64,000 bases of DNA from Jacaranda mimosifolia (GCA_018894105.1 CM032126.1:27998391-28062390); one strand, 5' to 3'; counted from the stretch's first letter, positions 24,167 to 35,189 are shown. The notes: generated by a model not told the origin, from the sequence alone. Made by a program: numbers and translations.

Positions 24167-24239
24167 GCCACGAATATTTTTTCAAAATGAAAAACACCAT
24201 AAAAAGCATTGGGGAAAAGCAAAAGGTTTAAGAAAAAGA

Positions 24240-24770
24240 GGCTCAGATCTGTTGATTTATGAACAGGCAAAGAGAATGCGGCCACGCCATGACTGCAGAA
24301 TCCCCGGTTGCATGAGATTAAAGGGAATATTCAAATACCCAAAAATCACAGGCCATCCGGATCGCCCTGCCAAGATACGGGCCGGGTTTTCTCCAAGCCC
24401 GATTCATCAGCTCAGAGAATAACAAGAAATATCATCACAGCCTCAATATATACTGCAAATGCCTCCGAATCAACACCACCACGGCCGCCGCCGTCAAGAT
24501 ACACACACACGCACACACATATAGAGACATTATCAACACTAAGGTTGCCTTTGGTACTATATATTCTGCTTTCTCTTTTTCCTTTTAAGGGTTGTTGATG
24601 TTTTTGTCCTGAAGAAATCATGGGGATATAGAGAGGGGCAACCACCCTTTAGAATTCCCATAGATCTCTCTGTAACCCTCATTCTTCTCTGCTGAGCTGA
24701 TGATGATGATTCTTGACTGCTGCTGCCCTTGGGCTCCCACATGTTATTTGTCTCTTGCTTGGGTTTCCTT
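24240..24770 (-). other. Four-copy unrecognised non-coding family, member 1
   Basis: The block 24240-24442 carries the conserved segments GGCTCAGATCTGTT, CACGCCATGRCTGCAG, CCGGTTGCATG, CCATCCGGATCGCC, AAGATACGGGCCGG, GATTCATCAGCTCAGA and ATCATCACAGCC. After a variable part with a (CA)n tract (24500-24518) comes a hairpin: TTTTAAGGGTTGTTG (24583-24597) pairs with CAACCACCCTTTAGAA (24639-24654) around a 41-base loop. The minus strand is shown because it reads GGCT-GTGATGA ... CTGAGCC followed by T5, which resembles C and D boxes and a Pol III stop, but orientation is unproven. No protein is encoded. Identity is unknown to me. Confidence 0.55.
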
Positions 24771-25377
24771 ATTTGCCCCTGTTCTCTTTTCTCTCCTATA
24801 ATCTATTTTTCTCTTTTAATTATTTTACTTCATTTAAAACTTTCTTTTAATTGTTCTAAAATGTTATATAAATGGACTGAAACTATTTTAAAAACAGTAT
24901 AATATCATGTAAAAAATTATTAAATTTCTTTCTATTCTGCATTTTACGCACTAAAATATTTATTATACATTAAAAGTTCTAAACACATAGTATGTGTCAA
25001 CTACATTGAATACTAAAATCATTAACGTATACTTAAAATTATATGCTAAAAGTGACAACTCTCTCATATTATATTAAATTTTAAATTACTAATTATACCA
25101 TTAATTTTTTTAATTTAGTTTTAAAAATATATTTATTACTCGATATAGAATTACAAAATACAAGTAATATGATAAAAATAATAATAATAACAATTATAAA
25201 ATGTGTAAGTAGGTATATTCCACATTTTTAAACTTTTGTCATAGAAATTACTTGATATATACAAATTTATATTAACCGATAATTAATATTATAAGTTATT
25301 CAATATAGTTTATATTAGAATTATGTTATTGTTTATCCATACTACATAGAAAAACGAATCTTTTATTATCTATCAAT
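24771..25377. other. AT-rich stretch without recognised genes
   Basis: Nothing recognised beyond AT-rich sequence upstream (on the minus strand) of family member 1. It leads into the Helitron array. Confidence 0.35.
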
Positions 25378-26667
25378 ACTAACAATTTAGCACATCTAAT
25401 GCATGTGTAAAAATATTTATAAAACTTATTTAGGTTTTTATAATATAAATTTATTTTAAGATTTTTTTAAACAAGTATTAAAAAATTATGATATAATAAT
25501 AATTATAGACATAAATAGGTGAGTTATAAATGACACTTACTATATAACTTCTAGTTAAGTAATGGTGTTTTAGGTAAATAATTTGAAAACACACCAAAAA
25601 GAGGATATATTCTTTAGTAATAGTATATATTAGACTTAAAAGAATTAAAAAAAAAAAAGCATCTTAGGCAAATCATTTGAAACCACATCAAAAAGAGTGT
25701 AAGTGCTTTATTAATAACTACCTAATATTTGAAAATACATCAAAAAGAGGGTAAGTGTTTTATTAATAACTAACCATTTGGGCACATTTCATCTATGTCC
25801 TAAAACTTTTATAGTATATAATAACTATTTTTTTTGATATAATATTAATCTTTAGTAGTATTTAATACTTATTTGATCATTTACGTAAAAATAATAAAAA
25901 TATTAAAATAAAATGATAATTATAATATAAAATGTGTGGATTGTGTAGGTTGTAGACGATAGTTGCTATATAATTGTAGTTATGAAAATTAAAAAAGTGA
26001 TAATATTTTAAGTACATCACACAAAATCATACCAAAAAAAGGATTAGGTGATTTATTAATAACTAATAATTTATCACATTCAATGCATGTGCTAAAACTT
26101 TTATAGTATTTTTTTATATAATAACAATTTAATTATTTTTATGTAATATAAATTTATTTTAAGAATTTTAATATATTTATTATTTTTTTCATAAATAACA
26201 ATTAAAAATTATGACAAAATGATAATTGTGGACATAAAATTGGTGTGCTATAAAATATAAATGATAGTTATTATAGAACTTATAATTATTATTAGAATTA
26301 AAAGAAGGGAGTGAGGGCATTTTAGGTAAATTATTGAAAAATACACCAAAAAAGAGATATATGCTTTATTAATAACTAGAAATTTTGGCACATTCAATGC
26401 ATATGCTAAAATTTTATAGACATTCATTTACTCTTTGGATATTACTATAATGTTCAATATTTTTGATGCATTTACTTAAATGTTAGTGATAAGTGAAAGG
26501 GAAAAAAAAACTAAGAAGGAAAAAAAATAGAGAGAAAAAAATATTAAAATAGAGAAAAGGTAATTACCTAAATAGTTATGAGATTTAAAAATAACAATGA
26601 TGGTATTTTAAGAAGTCTATTCTAAAACCTATCAAAAAGAGGTAGTTGCTTTATATATAGCATAGAT
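25378..26667 (-). mobile_element. Tandem array of ~300-bp mini-Helitron units
   Basis: On the minus strand, units end with a hairpin such as GCATATGCATTGAATGTGC plus about 11 bases and CTAGT (or TTAGT), the Helitron 3' signature. The outer right end near 26667 reads TCTATGCTATATATAAAG, a Helitron-type 5' terminus. Junctions where ...CTAGT or TTAGT is joined directly to TATTAATAAAGCA occur near 26374, 26063, 25771 and 25717, with a related end near 25379. Unit lengths of about 293, 311 and 292 bp match the complete mini-Helitron at 37691-37979. Each unit also repeats CACACCAAAAAGAGG-like sequence. No Rep/helicase is encoded. Confidence 0.72.
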
Positions 26668-28721
26668 ACAATAGCATCTAAAAATTAAATTAATGCATGC
26701 AAATAAAACATGCTACAACGACTAATTAATTAATAATATGTGTGATGGTTTATTCAATACTTTCTATAAGAAGAAAGTAATAGAATCTATTGAATATAAA
26801 TTGCAGTAAACAAGAGGGTCTTAGGTTACAGTATATATGCTAGCATTTATTCACGTACTATGTACGTATTCTTCAAAATTACTATATATTAATATAATTG
26901 TTAAATTATAAATATAATTAAAATAAAAATATTAAAAAATAATTAAGCAATTAGTAAATTAAATATTACTTAAAAAATGGTTAAAAAATTAAATTAAAGA
27001 TTTAAAATTTAGTATTTAAAAATTTCAAAAATATACATGACATCAAAAAAATATATATATTAAAATTATTCGGCGAGAAATTAAAAAAATTCAAATTTTC
27101 AAAACATAAAAGTCCATGAATATGATTATATATTTTATTAAAAATATGAAAATACTATGCAACAAAAAAATAATAGATAATTGCATTAAAAAATAAAAAT
27201 ATATGAGAATGATGTAGAACACAAGATTGATGGCTTAAAAGTTATTAAAATTTCTTTTTAATTATAATACTTTAAAATTACTTTAAACTTAAAAGATGAT
27301 GAGTACATATTAAATTAAAACTTAAAATATAAAGAATTAAATAATATATTGACTGCCAATAATTTTAAAAAATCTTATTTAATTTTAATTTTTAATTTGA
27401 AAAATCAATTAAACCAAAATAAAATTATGATGGTAAAGATAAAAAATTAAAAAAATTGATATTAATATATAAGTTAATAGAAACCTTAGTTATCAAATAA
27501 CTAAGTGAAGAAAAGAGCTTCATAATAGTAATAAAACATTAAAATTATTAGTAATATAAAGTTAAAATTATTTTAAATTGATAAAGTAATTATAAAGTCA
27601 AAATTAATTCTAAATAGGAATTAATGATAGGAAATGAGGAAAAAATTAGAATATAAAATAAAATATTATATTCATTCTCAAACTTTTTGTATAAATATAA
27701 TGGGATGTTAGTATTATATTTTGCAAATAGCAGAAAAAAGTGAATAACAAAAAAAAGTTGTTAGCATTTCAACAATCAAAATTTTAAAAAAATAAAATAA
27801 AATTGGTATATATTTTGATAGATTGAATAATGTCCAGTTATAAATTTAAAAAATTAATGGATGTATTTTTTTTTTAAATAACCATCTCATAATTTTTTTC
27901 AATTAGATTAGAAAATATCTAAGAATATATATTGAAGAAGTAAATATATCAAAGTTTTACAAAATGTCGAATTATAAATACTTATACATACATAATTACA
28001 TATATGTGAATAAAAAATAAAAAATAAATGACATATTTTAAAAATAAAAAATATTCAAAAAGTGAAACAAATTTTTAAAAATATTGAACCAAAGATTAGA
28101 TCTCATTCTATAAATCTATAACTTGGATTAACAAAAAAAAGAAAAATAATCTAAAAATAAATTACAAAATTTAACGAATAAATTTATAACTTGATTCAAA
28201 GAATGAGTAAAAAGATAAAAATTAAATAAAAAAATTATCAATAATTAAAGAGAAAAACGTAACTAATAAAAATTAAATTAAATTAAAAAAATATTAAGAA
28301 CAATTAATATATCTCATCTAGTAAAATTATAAAATTAAATGAACAAAAAGCGAATTTAAAATAAAAAAATTAAATAAATGAATTGATAACTTAAATTAAG
28401 AAAGAAACAAAAATATATATATAATTTTTGCAAATTTAATAATAATAAAAGTTAAATGATAGACTTTATTTATAGATGAAAAAAAATTAAAGCATTAAAA
28501 TCCAAAAAATCTCTTCCATTATGTAACACCTAAAATAAAAAATGGGAAAAGAAATCAAGAAAGTGAAAAATAAAATAAAAAAAACAATAAAAAATTTGAA
28601 AAATAAAATAAAGAAGAGCACAAAGATATGGAAGGAAAAAAAATGCTAGAAAATAAAGAGGCATACAAAGAATAGAGCAAAAAGAATGCTAAAAATTGAT
28701 AATATTAATGAAATGACTCTC
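26668..28721. other. Very AT-rich stretch, nothing recognised
   Basis: About 2 kb of extremely A/T-biased sequence, with A-rich runs on the plus strand and no open frame of family resemblance. No RNA gene or clear repeat structure seen. Probably old decayed TE sequence. Confidence 0.4.
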
Positions 28722-28751
28722 TCTCTTTCTCTCTCTCTCTCTCTAGACAGA

Positions 28752-28803
<52 letters not shown>
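28722..28803. repeat. Compound (CT)n-(TA)n microsatellite
   Basis: Two long CT/CTTT runs separated by AGACAGA, followed by about ten TA units, ending near TATGCATATA. Confidence 0.92.
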
Positions 28804-29207
28804 GCATATAAGTTAATTATTAAAGATAAGAAAAAAATTATGAAAAACTTATTAAATTATAGAGTTCTAATAATTAAGAAATCTTCCACATATTTAGAGT
28901 GGAGATAAAAAAAAATTGCAAATAAAATACAATCATTTTTTAGTATTAAAGATAAATAAAGAATAATTTATTTTAATTAAAAAAAATTTCAAAAATCTAG
29001 ATATCTTTTAAAGAAATAAATAATATCAAATTTAATAATCAAAAAATAATTTTTAAATTTAATTAAAAAAAACTTTGAAAATTTTAAAAATTCAAAATTT
29101 AGTCAAAATTGCACAATTGAATATTCCACACCATTGTACTATATATAATAGTACAAATTAGGTTAAATGTCTTCTTCACTACTCTACTTTGGGATATCAC
29201 TTGTATT

Positions 29208-29732
29208 AGGAATGTAATCAAACTGAGTCGAGCCAAGCCTAGCTTGAAGAAAATTTTCAAGCTCAAGTTCGAGCTAGAAATATATATATTATGCTTGAGT
29301 TGGAGCTCAACAAGCTTGAAATTTTAAGCTCGAGTTCGACTCGATAAAAACTCAAGCTCGATTCAACTCTGCTCAAATTGACAAATGAGTAGTAAATAAC
29401 TGCAGGCTCTAAGTTTGAGCTCAAACTTGAAATGATAAAATGGTAATAGAATATATATTTATTAATAAAATAAAAAATAATATTTAATTATATATTGGCT
29501 CGCGAGCCTCGAGCTTAAATACAGACGACTCGAAATAGAGGTTGAGCTCGAGCTTTTTTTTTTTATTTATTTATTTATACACATGCACATCAAGAGTCTG
29601 TTAGGGCTCGAACTCCTGACCTCCCACATTATGTAGGAGACTTATGCCGTTGGGTTACAGGCCACTCGACAACTCAAGCTTGAGCCTGACTTATGAGATT
29701 CATGAGTCAGCTCGACTCATTTGCACTCCAAG
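29208..29732. mobile_element. Non-autonomous hAT element, 525 bp, carrying a SINE
   Basis: The left end AGGAATGTAATCAAACTGAG and the right end (reverse complement CTTGGAGTGCAAATGAGTCG) converge on the shared GAGTCGAGC. Flanking 8-mers CTTGTATT (29200-29207) and CTTGTATA (29733-29740) match at 7 of 8. Both ends are filled with GAGCTCGAGC/TCAAGCTTGAG repeats. The interior is interrupted by a tRNA-like SINE on the minus strand. Confidence 0.8.
29554..29663 (-). mobile_element. Short tRNA-derived SINE inside the hAT
   Basis: On the minus strand it has a Pol III box A (TAACCCAACGG, 29657-29647) and a perfect box B core (GTTCGAGCC, 29613-29605), separated by 33 bases. The sequence ends in an (AAAT)n plus A10-11 tail (29583 to 29554). 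This is the layout of plant Au-like SINEs, mobilised by LINE reverse transcriptase. At ~110 bp it is short. A target duplication was not clear. Confidence 0.68.
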
Positions 29733-29749
29733 CTTGTATAAAAGAATTA

Positions 29750-30372
29750 AGGCTATGTTTGGTTATATTCTCCCAAAACAAATTTATTTGAGCAGAATGT
29801 AACCAAACATTTAGCATTTTTTCTCTCTTAAACATAAATTTAAATACCTTGAGATATCCCTAGAATTTAAATGGCTTAATACCAAAAAAACCCCATACCC
29901 ACCCTTGGTCGCTTCTTTCAATCATCACATACATATATTTATATATAGCATATACATATTTTTTATTATTCTTACAATTAAAAAAATTACTTGATTCCAT
30001 ATCACCTCAAAAATCCAATAAAAAAAACATTGATTTAACCACTACAATAAAAAATCTCCCCCCCCCCCCAACCAAAAAAAAAAAAAAAAAAAACATATCA
30101 AGACTCTCCAAAATAAATTTTACATGTACCTCAAAATATAACCAAACATGCCATTTTACCTCAAAAACCCAACAAAAAAATATTAATTTAACCATTACAA
30201 TAAAAAATATCTTCTCCAAAATATAAACAAACATATCAAAACTTCTCAAAATAAATTTTAATTATTCCTCAAAACATAACAAAATATTTATTATATTTCC
30301 CAACCTTACTCCCAAATTCATTCTCCAAAACACATAATACAAAATATACAATTTACAACCAAACATTATCTA
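29750..30372. mobile_element. MITE-like block, ~620 bp, tentative
   Basis: The left end GGCTATGTTTGGTTATATTC and the right end (reverse complement TAATGTTTGGTTGTAAATTG) are similar inverted sequences, and both continue to TTTTGG/CCAAAA-type motifs. The interior is AT-rich with a C13-A21 tract at 30058-30092 and repeats of ACCTCAAAA..CCAA. No target duplication established. Confidence 0.4.
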
Positions 30373-30872
30373 AACTTGGGTAACATCAAACTTGATATTC
30401 TTCAGTCCAACTCGAATTTAGTTTTACCCAATCCATGGAGCCGGAAATTTTTCTAAACTCAACCCAAACTTATTTGTACCAGTCTATTAAATTATCCAAA
30501 ACTCACTCAACTGGTTCCTATTATTAATTTCTCTCTTTTTTATTTGGAAAAAACCCTCTATGCTATGATAAAAACAGGTAATGCCATATAAGAACAACAA
30601 ATGAATAAAAATGCACAGTAGAGGCTCCTCTTTAATTTTTTTGTGCTTAGTAAATAATTCCTACATTTCTTAAACTTTCAGAAAATCTTATTTATTAAAG
30701 ATTTGATCAATTAGTTTTTTTAATTTCACAGAGATTTTGTTGTTACACCTTCATAATTCATAGTGAACAAGCAAAAAGTCACAAAATTAGAATAATCAAC
30801 AATTTCCATAAAATACTTCCCTTCTTCTACCGTAATAGTTTTCAATTTAAAAATTTAAATAATAAAAAAAGA
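30373..30872. other. Intergenic stretch before family member 2
   Basis: No gene or defined repeat recognised. Sequence adjoining family member 2 at 30873 is A-rich, which on the minus strand gives a T7 run directly after the conserved CTGAGCC. Confidence 0.35.
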
Positions 30873-31345
30873 GGCTCAGATCTGTTAGGGTCGGACAAGA
30901 GAAACGCCACCACGCCATGGCTGCGAAACCCTGGTTGCATTGCGAGATAGAGAGAACAACGGTCCTCAAATCTCGTACGCCATCCGGGTCGCCCCACCAA
31001 GATACGGGGCGGGTTTACCATTGCCCAGATTAAAAGCTCAGAAGAATCAAGAAATATCATCACAGCCCCACAGTTTATGGTTTGTTTGGATCAGTTGATG
31101 AATGGAACTGAATCAGTCCCAGAAAACATCTTTCGCTCTCTCTCTCTCTCTGCTTTCCTTTTTCTGCGTGTGTGTGTACGGAAATTGTTTAGTATATATG
31201 TATATATATATATATAGAAAATATTAAAAGGGTTGTTGGATCTTTTGTTAATGGAGAAATCACAGGCAAAGAGAGAGGGGCAACAACCCTTGAAAAATTC
31301 CCAAATCTTCCCTCTTGCCTCATTCTTCTCTTCTGAGCTTCTTTT
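30873..31345 (-). other. Four-copy unrecognised non-coding family, member 2
   Basis: The core 30873-31067 shares all blocks with member 1 (GGCTCAGATCTGTT, CCACCACGCCATGGCTGC, CGCCATCCGGGTCGCC, AAGATACGGGGCGGG, AAGCTCAGAAGAATCAAG, ATCATCACAGCC). The hairpin is AAAAGGGTTGTTG (31226-31238) with CAACAACCCTTGAAAAATT (31281-31299) around a 42-base loop. Here the stem is GGGTTGTTG against CAACAACCC, a fully paired version of the GGGTTGTTG/CAACCACCC pair in member 1. Outside the blocks (TA)n and (CT)n tracts vary freely. A 73-aa minus-strand frame (30842-31063) is not preserved in the other members. Confidence 0.55.
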
Positions 31346-31439
31346 TCCCCTGATGAAAACTGCCAATAAAATTGGTATTTCTAGCAAAATATCCCCTTTT
31401 TGCCCTCATTTTGACTATTTTATTGCTGCTCTTCAATAG

Positions 31440-32585
31440 CAAGCGGGTCGGGTCAGGCCGGCCCGACTTGCAAAAAAAAAAATCGACCCAACTCAACTCT
31501 TTTAATTTTTTAATATGGGTTGGGCTGGACCGGCTCACTTAAAAACCCATCTCGAGTTGAAATTTTGTCCCGGGATCGGCTAGGCCCGCGGACCGTGGGC
31601 TAGCCCAGCTCGCGGGCTAAACGAGTCGGCTCACGGGCTAGCCTACAATATTTTTTTAATTTAAATTATAAATTATAATTTTTAAAAATTTAAGAATTTA
31701 TAATTTTTAAAAATTGAAGAATTTATAATTTTTAAAAATTTAAGAATTTATAATTAAGAATGTATAATGTATAATTTATAATTTATTACTTTATAAATGT
31801 ATAAATCAATAATTAAGAAATTTTAATTTTTAAATTAAAAATCATATAAAAAAAAAATTTGAGAAAGGTGAAGACCATATTGCCTCAATTTGAAGAAGAC
31901 GATGAAGCATCCACCATCGCATCTCAATTCGAAAGCGATTTAGATCACTTGAGTGAACAATCGATTTATCATTGGACATGTTTAGATGTTTAGATATTAC
32001 AAAATTGCTTATTTTATTTATTTTTGTTATTATTATGTACTTTCATTTAGAGGTTTGGTCAAATCCACCTCTATGTAATTATTTTTTCTAAATTAATGAC
32101 GGGTAAAGGGACTCATGTCAAACCCCTCACCACCTTATTTGGTGGTGTTTTTGGAAAACTATAATTGATAAAAAAAAAATTAATATAAGTATAAATTTCT
32201 AAGTTTTTATAAAAAAATAAGTATTGTAAAATATTAAAAATCACATAAATATAAATTATTAAGTCTTTTAAAAAAGTATAAGTGTTGAAAAAAAATTAAT
32301 AATCACATAAATATAAAAACTTCAAAATTTTAAATTTATTTTTAAAAAAAAAAAAACTCACGGGCCAACCCGCGAGCCGGACCGCCTAGCTCAGCTCATA
32401 TATAAACCGACTCACTTATATAGTGGGTTGATTTTGAGTTGAGCCGGACTTTTCAATTTTTAGCCCGTCACGGTTCAGACCGTGAATGGCCCACGAGCCG
32501 GCCCAACTCGGCTCGGGACAGCCATTAACCGTTTGTTAAACGATCTGAGCTGGCTCGGCCTGGCTTATTTGACTCCTCTAGGTCC
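31440..32585. mobile_element. hAT-like non-autonomous element, decayed
   Basis: The right end (reverse complement TAGAGGAGTCAAATAAGCC) has the hAT TAGxGGxGTCAAA form. The left end near 31430-31465 (TCTTCAATAGCAAGCGGGTC) is a poorer match. Subterminal repeats of CGGGCTAGCCC, GGCCGGCCCG and CCCGCGAGC type fill both flanks. The interior has a 30-bp AT tandem repeat (three units at 31670-31760). A short frame at 31865-31990 contains the acidic FEEDDEASTIAS, with no family recognised. Target duplication not found. Confidence 0.5.
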
Positions 32586-33408
32586 AAGAGGTGAGGGTTA
32601 CTATGGTAATTGGCGTTTCTTCGCAGCGACTTATTATCCTTTGGGGGATTCATTTAATTGGTATAATTTAATTTTTGATAAAATAGGCAGTAATGAATAA
32701 GGGTACCAACTGTAATTTCACTATTAGAGCCTTCCGAATTTTTTTTGCACTTTCCCCCCCTTTTTTATATTTGTTTTCTTGGTATTCGCGCAGGATTACT
32801 TTCCACACTCGTCCTCCAAGATTTTGAAGGTAATAAAAAAGTGTCTTATCACATTTCTCTAATGTCATCTTTTATCAATCAATCAAAAAAAGAAAAAAAG
32901 GTTTGGGCAAAACATAATGGCTTTTCTTAGGAGCTGTTTGAATTTATTTTTCGGAGATAATTTTATTTTTTAGTGAAAAAATATTGAAAAATTAATTATA
33001 AATATATTTTGAAAATAAAATATTATTTGGATATTTTATTTAAAATGTAATGATGATGTAAGATAGAAAATGAATTGTATTTGAAAAATATAACGCTTTT
33101 GTATTAAAAATCATGCAATTATGAGTAAGAAAAAATGAAAAGTAAAAACGAAGAGAGAGCGTAACAGTTTGTTTGAAAGAATATTTTGAGAATAAAAATA
33201 TTTGTAAAAATAACAAAGAAGTTGATGGCTCTCTGTTTTCATGAAAACGAGCCTAGAAAACAAAAGCAAATGAGTTGTTAGAGAATTTCGCAACAAAATT
33301 AGAACATATTTTCGTGCGGGGGTAAAAGGGGTATATTGCCATAAAGTTTTTGGTTAACTAATGCATGATGTTTAAGTAATACTTGACTTCATTTCCCACC
33401 AAAAGTTT
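32586..33408. other. Intergenic stretch with possible MITE termini
   Basis: No gene recognised. Around 32935 the sequence GGAGCTGTTTGAATTTATTT and around 33165 CAGTTTGTTTGAAAG resemble ends of small MITEs, but no inverted pair with target duplication could be fixed. Confidence 0.35.
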
Positions 33409-33794
33409 GGGTTTGTTTGTTTGTAAATTGTTAAAATATTTTTCAACTCTTAAAATATAAATAAACAACACATCACATTCTTCAGTCTTACTATCAAAAA
33501 TACAACACAAAAGACCCAAAATACCCTCCCAACTCATTTTCTACCCATTCCCCAATATATTACCCTCTCATTTTTTGTCCCCCATCCAATCTATATACAC
33601 ATACAAAAATAATTTTAAGATATCAATTTTATCCTACCAACTCAATAAAAAAGTTAATGTGACATTTTGTCCCCTCCTAAAATACAAACAAACAAATAAT
33701 TTTCTCCTAATTCATTTTTTACCTATTACCCAAAATACAAACAAACAGCCATCATATTCTCCATTGGCAAAATGCTACATAAACAAACAAGCCC
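33409..33794. mobile_element. MITE, 386 bp, TIR GGGTTTGTTTGTTT
   Basis: The left terminus GGGTTTGTTTGTTTGTAAAT and right terminus (reverse complement GGGCTTGTTTGTTTATGTAG) agree at 13 of the first 14 bases. Each is flanked by TTT, a possible 3-bp target duplication as in PIF/Harbinger elements. The interior is AT-rich and non-coding, with repeated AAATACAAACAAACA. Confidence 0.65.
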
Positions 33795-34194
33795 TTTGTA
33801 TTTGAAAACAAGAAGTTAAACATATTTTTTCCAGGTAAATTACACAACGCCTCCATGTGATATTCGCAATTGGTTCATAACCCCCTGTGAAATAGAAATT
33901 GGCAAATAAACCCCTGTGTTTTCGAAAATCATGCAATGAGCATCCCTGGGGAGGAAAATGTCATTCACGCGCAGGTGTGCGCGATTTGGCATGTAATTTT
34001 ATGTGTAAAAAGGCGATCATGCCCCTCACTTATCAGCCGTTAGATTTTTTTTAAAGAAATTAACTGTCCAAATTAAATCCTATAATATCTTTAAAAAAAA
34101 AAGAAATAAGTAATATATTATTATATATATAATATAATAGATATATTTATAATACATATATATAATAAATGTAAATCCCACCCTACCCCAACCC

Positions 34195-34560
34195 ACCAGT
34201 TGCCACGGCAGTCGTTTTTTCATGGTTGTCGGCAGATTTCGACAGCCAGCCCTGGCAGCTCGCCAATCGGCTGCCGGCGACTCCCCCCCCCCAAAAAAAA
34301 GGAAGAAGAAGAAAAAAGATGGCGACCGACGGTCGCCATGGCTGCTCTTCAAGTTGGAGAACAGGTAGCCATGGCTGCCTGTCGGCTTTGGGGAAGATGG
34401 GGGGGGTGGCGGCCATGGCTGCCAGCATTCCGGCAGCTCGCCAATCGGTTGCCGGCGGCCCAAGAAAAAAAAAAAGGAAGAAGAAGAAAGATGGCGACCG
34501 ACGGTAGCCATGGCTGCCTGTCAGCTTTGGGGAAGATCGGGCGGGGGGGTTTGGGGGGGG
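34195..34560. repeat. GC-rich duplicated island inside the MULE (possible captured fragment)
   Basis: In an otherwise AT-rich element this segment is GC-rich and consists of two units about 178 bp apart. Each contains GGCAGCTCGCCAATCGG, an A-run followed by GGAAGAAGAAGAAA, GATGGCGACCGACGG and CCATGGCTGCCTGTC. Open frames of 80-143 codons exist on both strands because stops are rare in GC-rich DNA. The composition contrast suggests a Pack-MULE-type captured host fragment, but I recognise no source gene. Confidence 0.6.
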
Positions 34561-34702
34561 TGATGATAATATATATAGATATATATGTTATATATAATAT
34601 ATTATACATGACATATTAATATATAGTCATATACAATATATATGTTATATATAATTATATATATGCATATATATACATGTTATGATAAATTTATATATAT
34701 TT

Positions 34703-35115
34703 ATGTGATTAGAAGTGATATATAAGCAAATGATACATTTTAAGCCCATTAGGATAGAATATTTTAATTTTATGTTTGGTTGGTATGATTAGTATATAAA
34801 TAAATTAAAATATAATATATAAATTTACTATTATATCCTTTATATTTTTTAATAAGTTTTTCATAATTTTCTCATTCTTTCTCATTTTTAGAATCATGGT
34901 TTGATTGGAAATAACAAAAAAAAAAAAACCTTATTAAATCTTTGTAATTCTTATCACACCTAATCAAGTCTTTCCCCCTTGATCCATTTTCCAAAAGCAA
35001 CAATAAAAAATGTAGGGCCTAAGATTTATCAAGGTCTTTTATCAATTGAAACAAACATTAAAAGAGGCTTGATTAGCTATGTATCACACCTAATCAAGCC
35101 AAGCAAACAAGGCCT
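34703..35115. mobile_element. MITE-like element, copy 2 (left end truncated)
   Basis: Starting at ATGTGATTAGAAGTGATA and ending CAAGCAAACAAGGCCT, this is about 95% identical by eye to the copy at 15957-16369. The outermost ~16 bases of the left inverted repeat are replaced by TA-rich sequence. Confidence 0.8.
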
Positions 35116-35189
35116 ATGTATATAAGTATAAATAAAAATTATATTTTATATTTTTACAAATAATAAATATTAAATAATTTTTATAATTA

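Larger units (their letters stand above)
18669..24171 (-). mobile_element. Ty3/gypsy chromovirus, nearly complete, 5.5 kb
   Basis: The LTRs lie at 18674-19162 and 23669-24166 and bound 4.5 kb of gag-pol. The flanking 5-mers TCCAC (18669-18673) and GCCAC (24167-24171) match at 4 of 5. The domain order on the minus strand is gag, zinc knuckle, protease, RT, RNase H, integrase, chromodomain, which defines a plant chromovirus (Tekay-like by overall look). By eye the LTRs differ at 6 of 489 aligned bases plus a 9-bp (three-unit) CTT repeat change, so insertion was recent. With a commonly used plant rate of 1.3e-8 this is about 0.5 million years. One stop and three homopolymer indels break the reading frame. 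Confidence 0.95.

Noticed and set aside
24500..24660. Possible match of family arms to known miRNAs (miR399, miR398, miR477, miR172)
   Set aside because: Only short partial identities (for example GGGGCAAC) were seen; none extends over a 20-nt mature sequence.
30842..31063. 73-aa minus-strand protein spanning family member 2
   Set aside because: The frame is broken by stops and non-triplet indels in the other three members, so it is not a conserved protein.
34080..34619. Overlapping 80-143 codon open frames on both strands of the GC-rich island
   Set aside because: Explained by low stop-codon frequency in a GC-rich duplicated repeat; A/G-rich runs encode Lys/Pro-rich low complexity.
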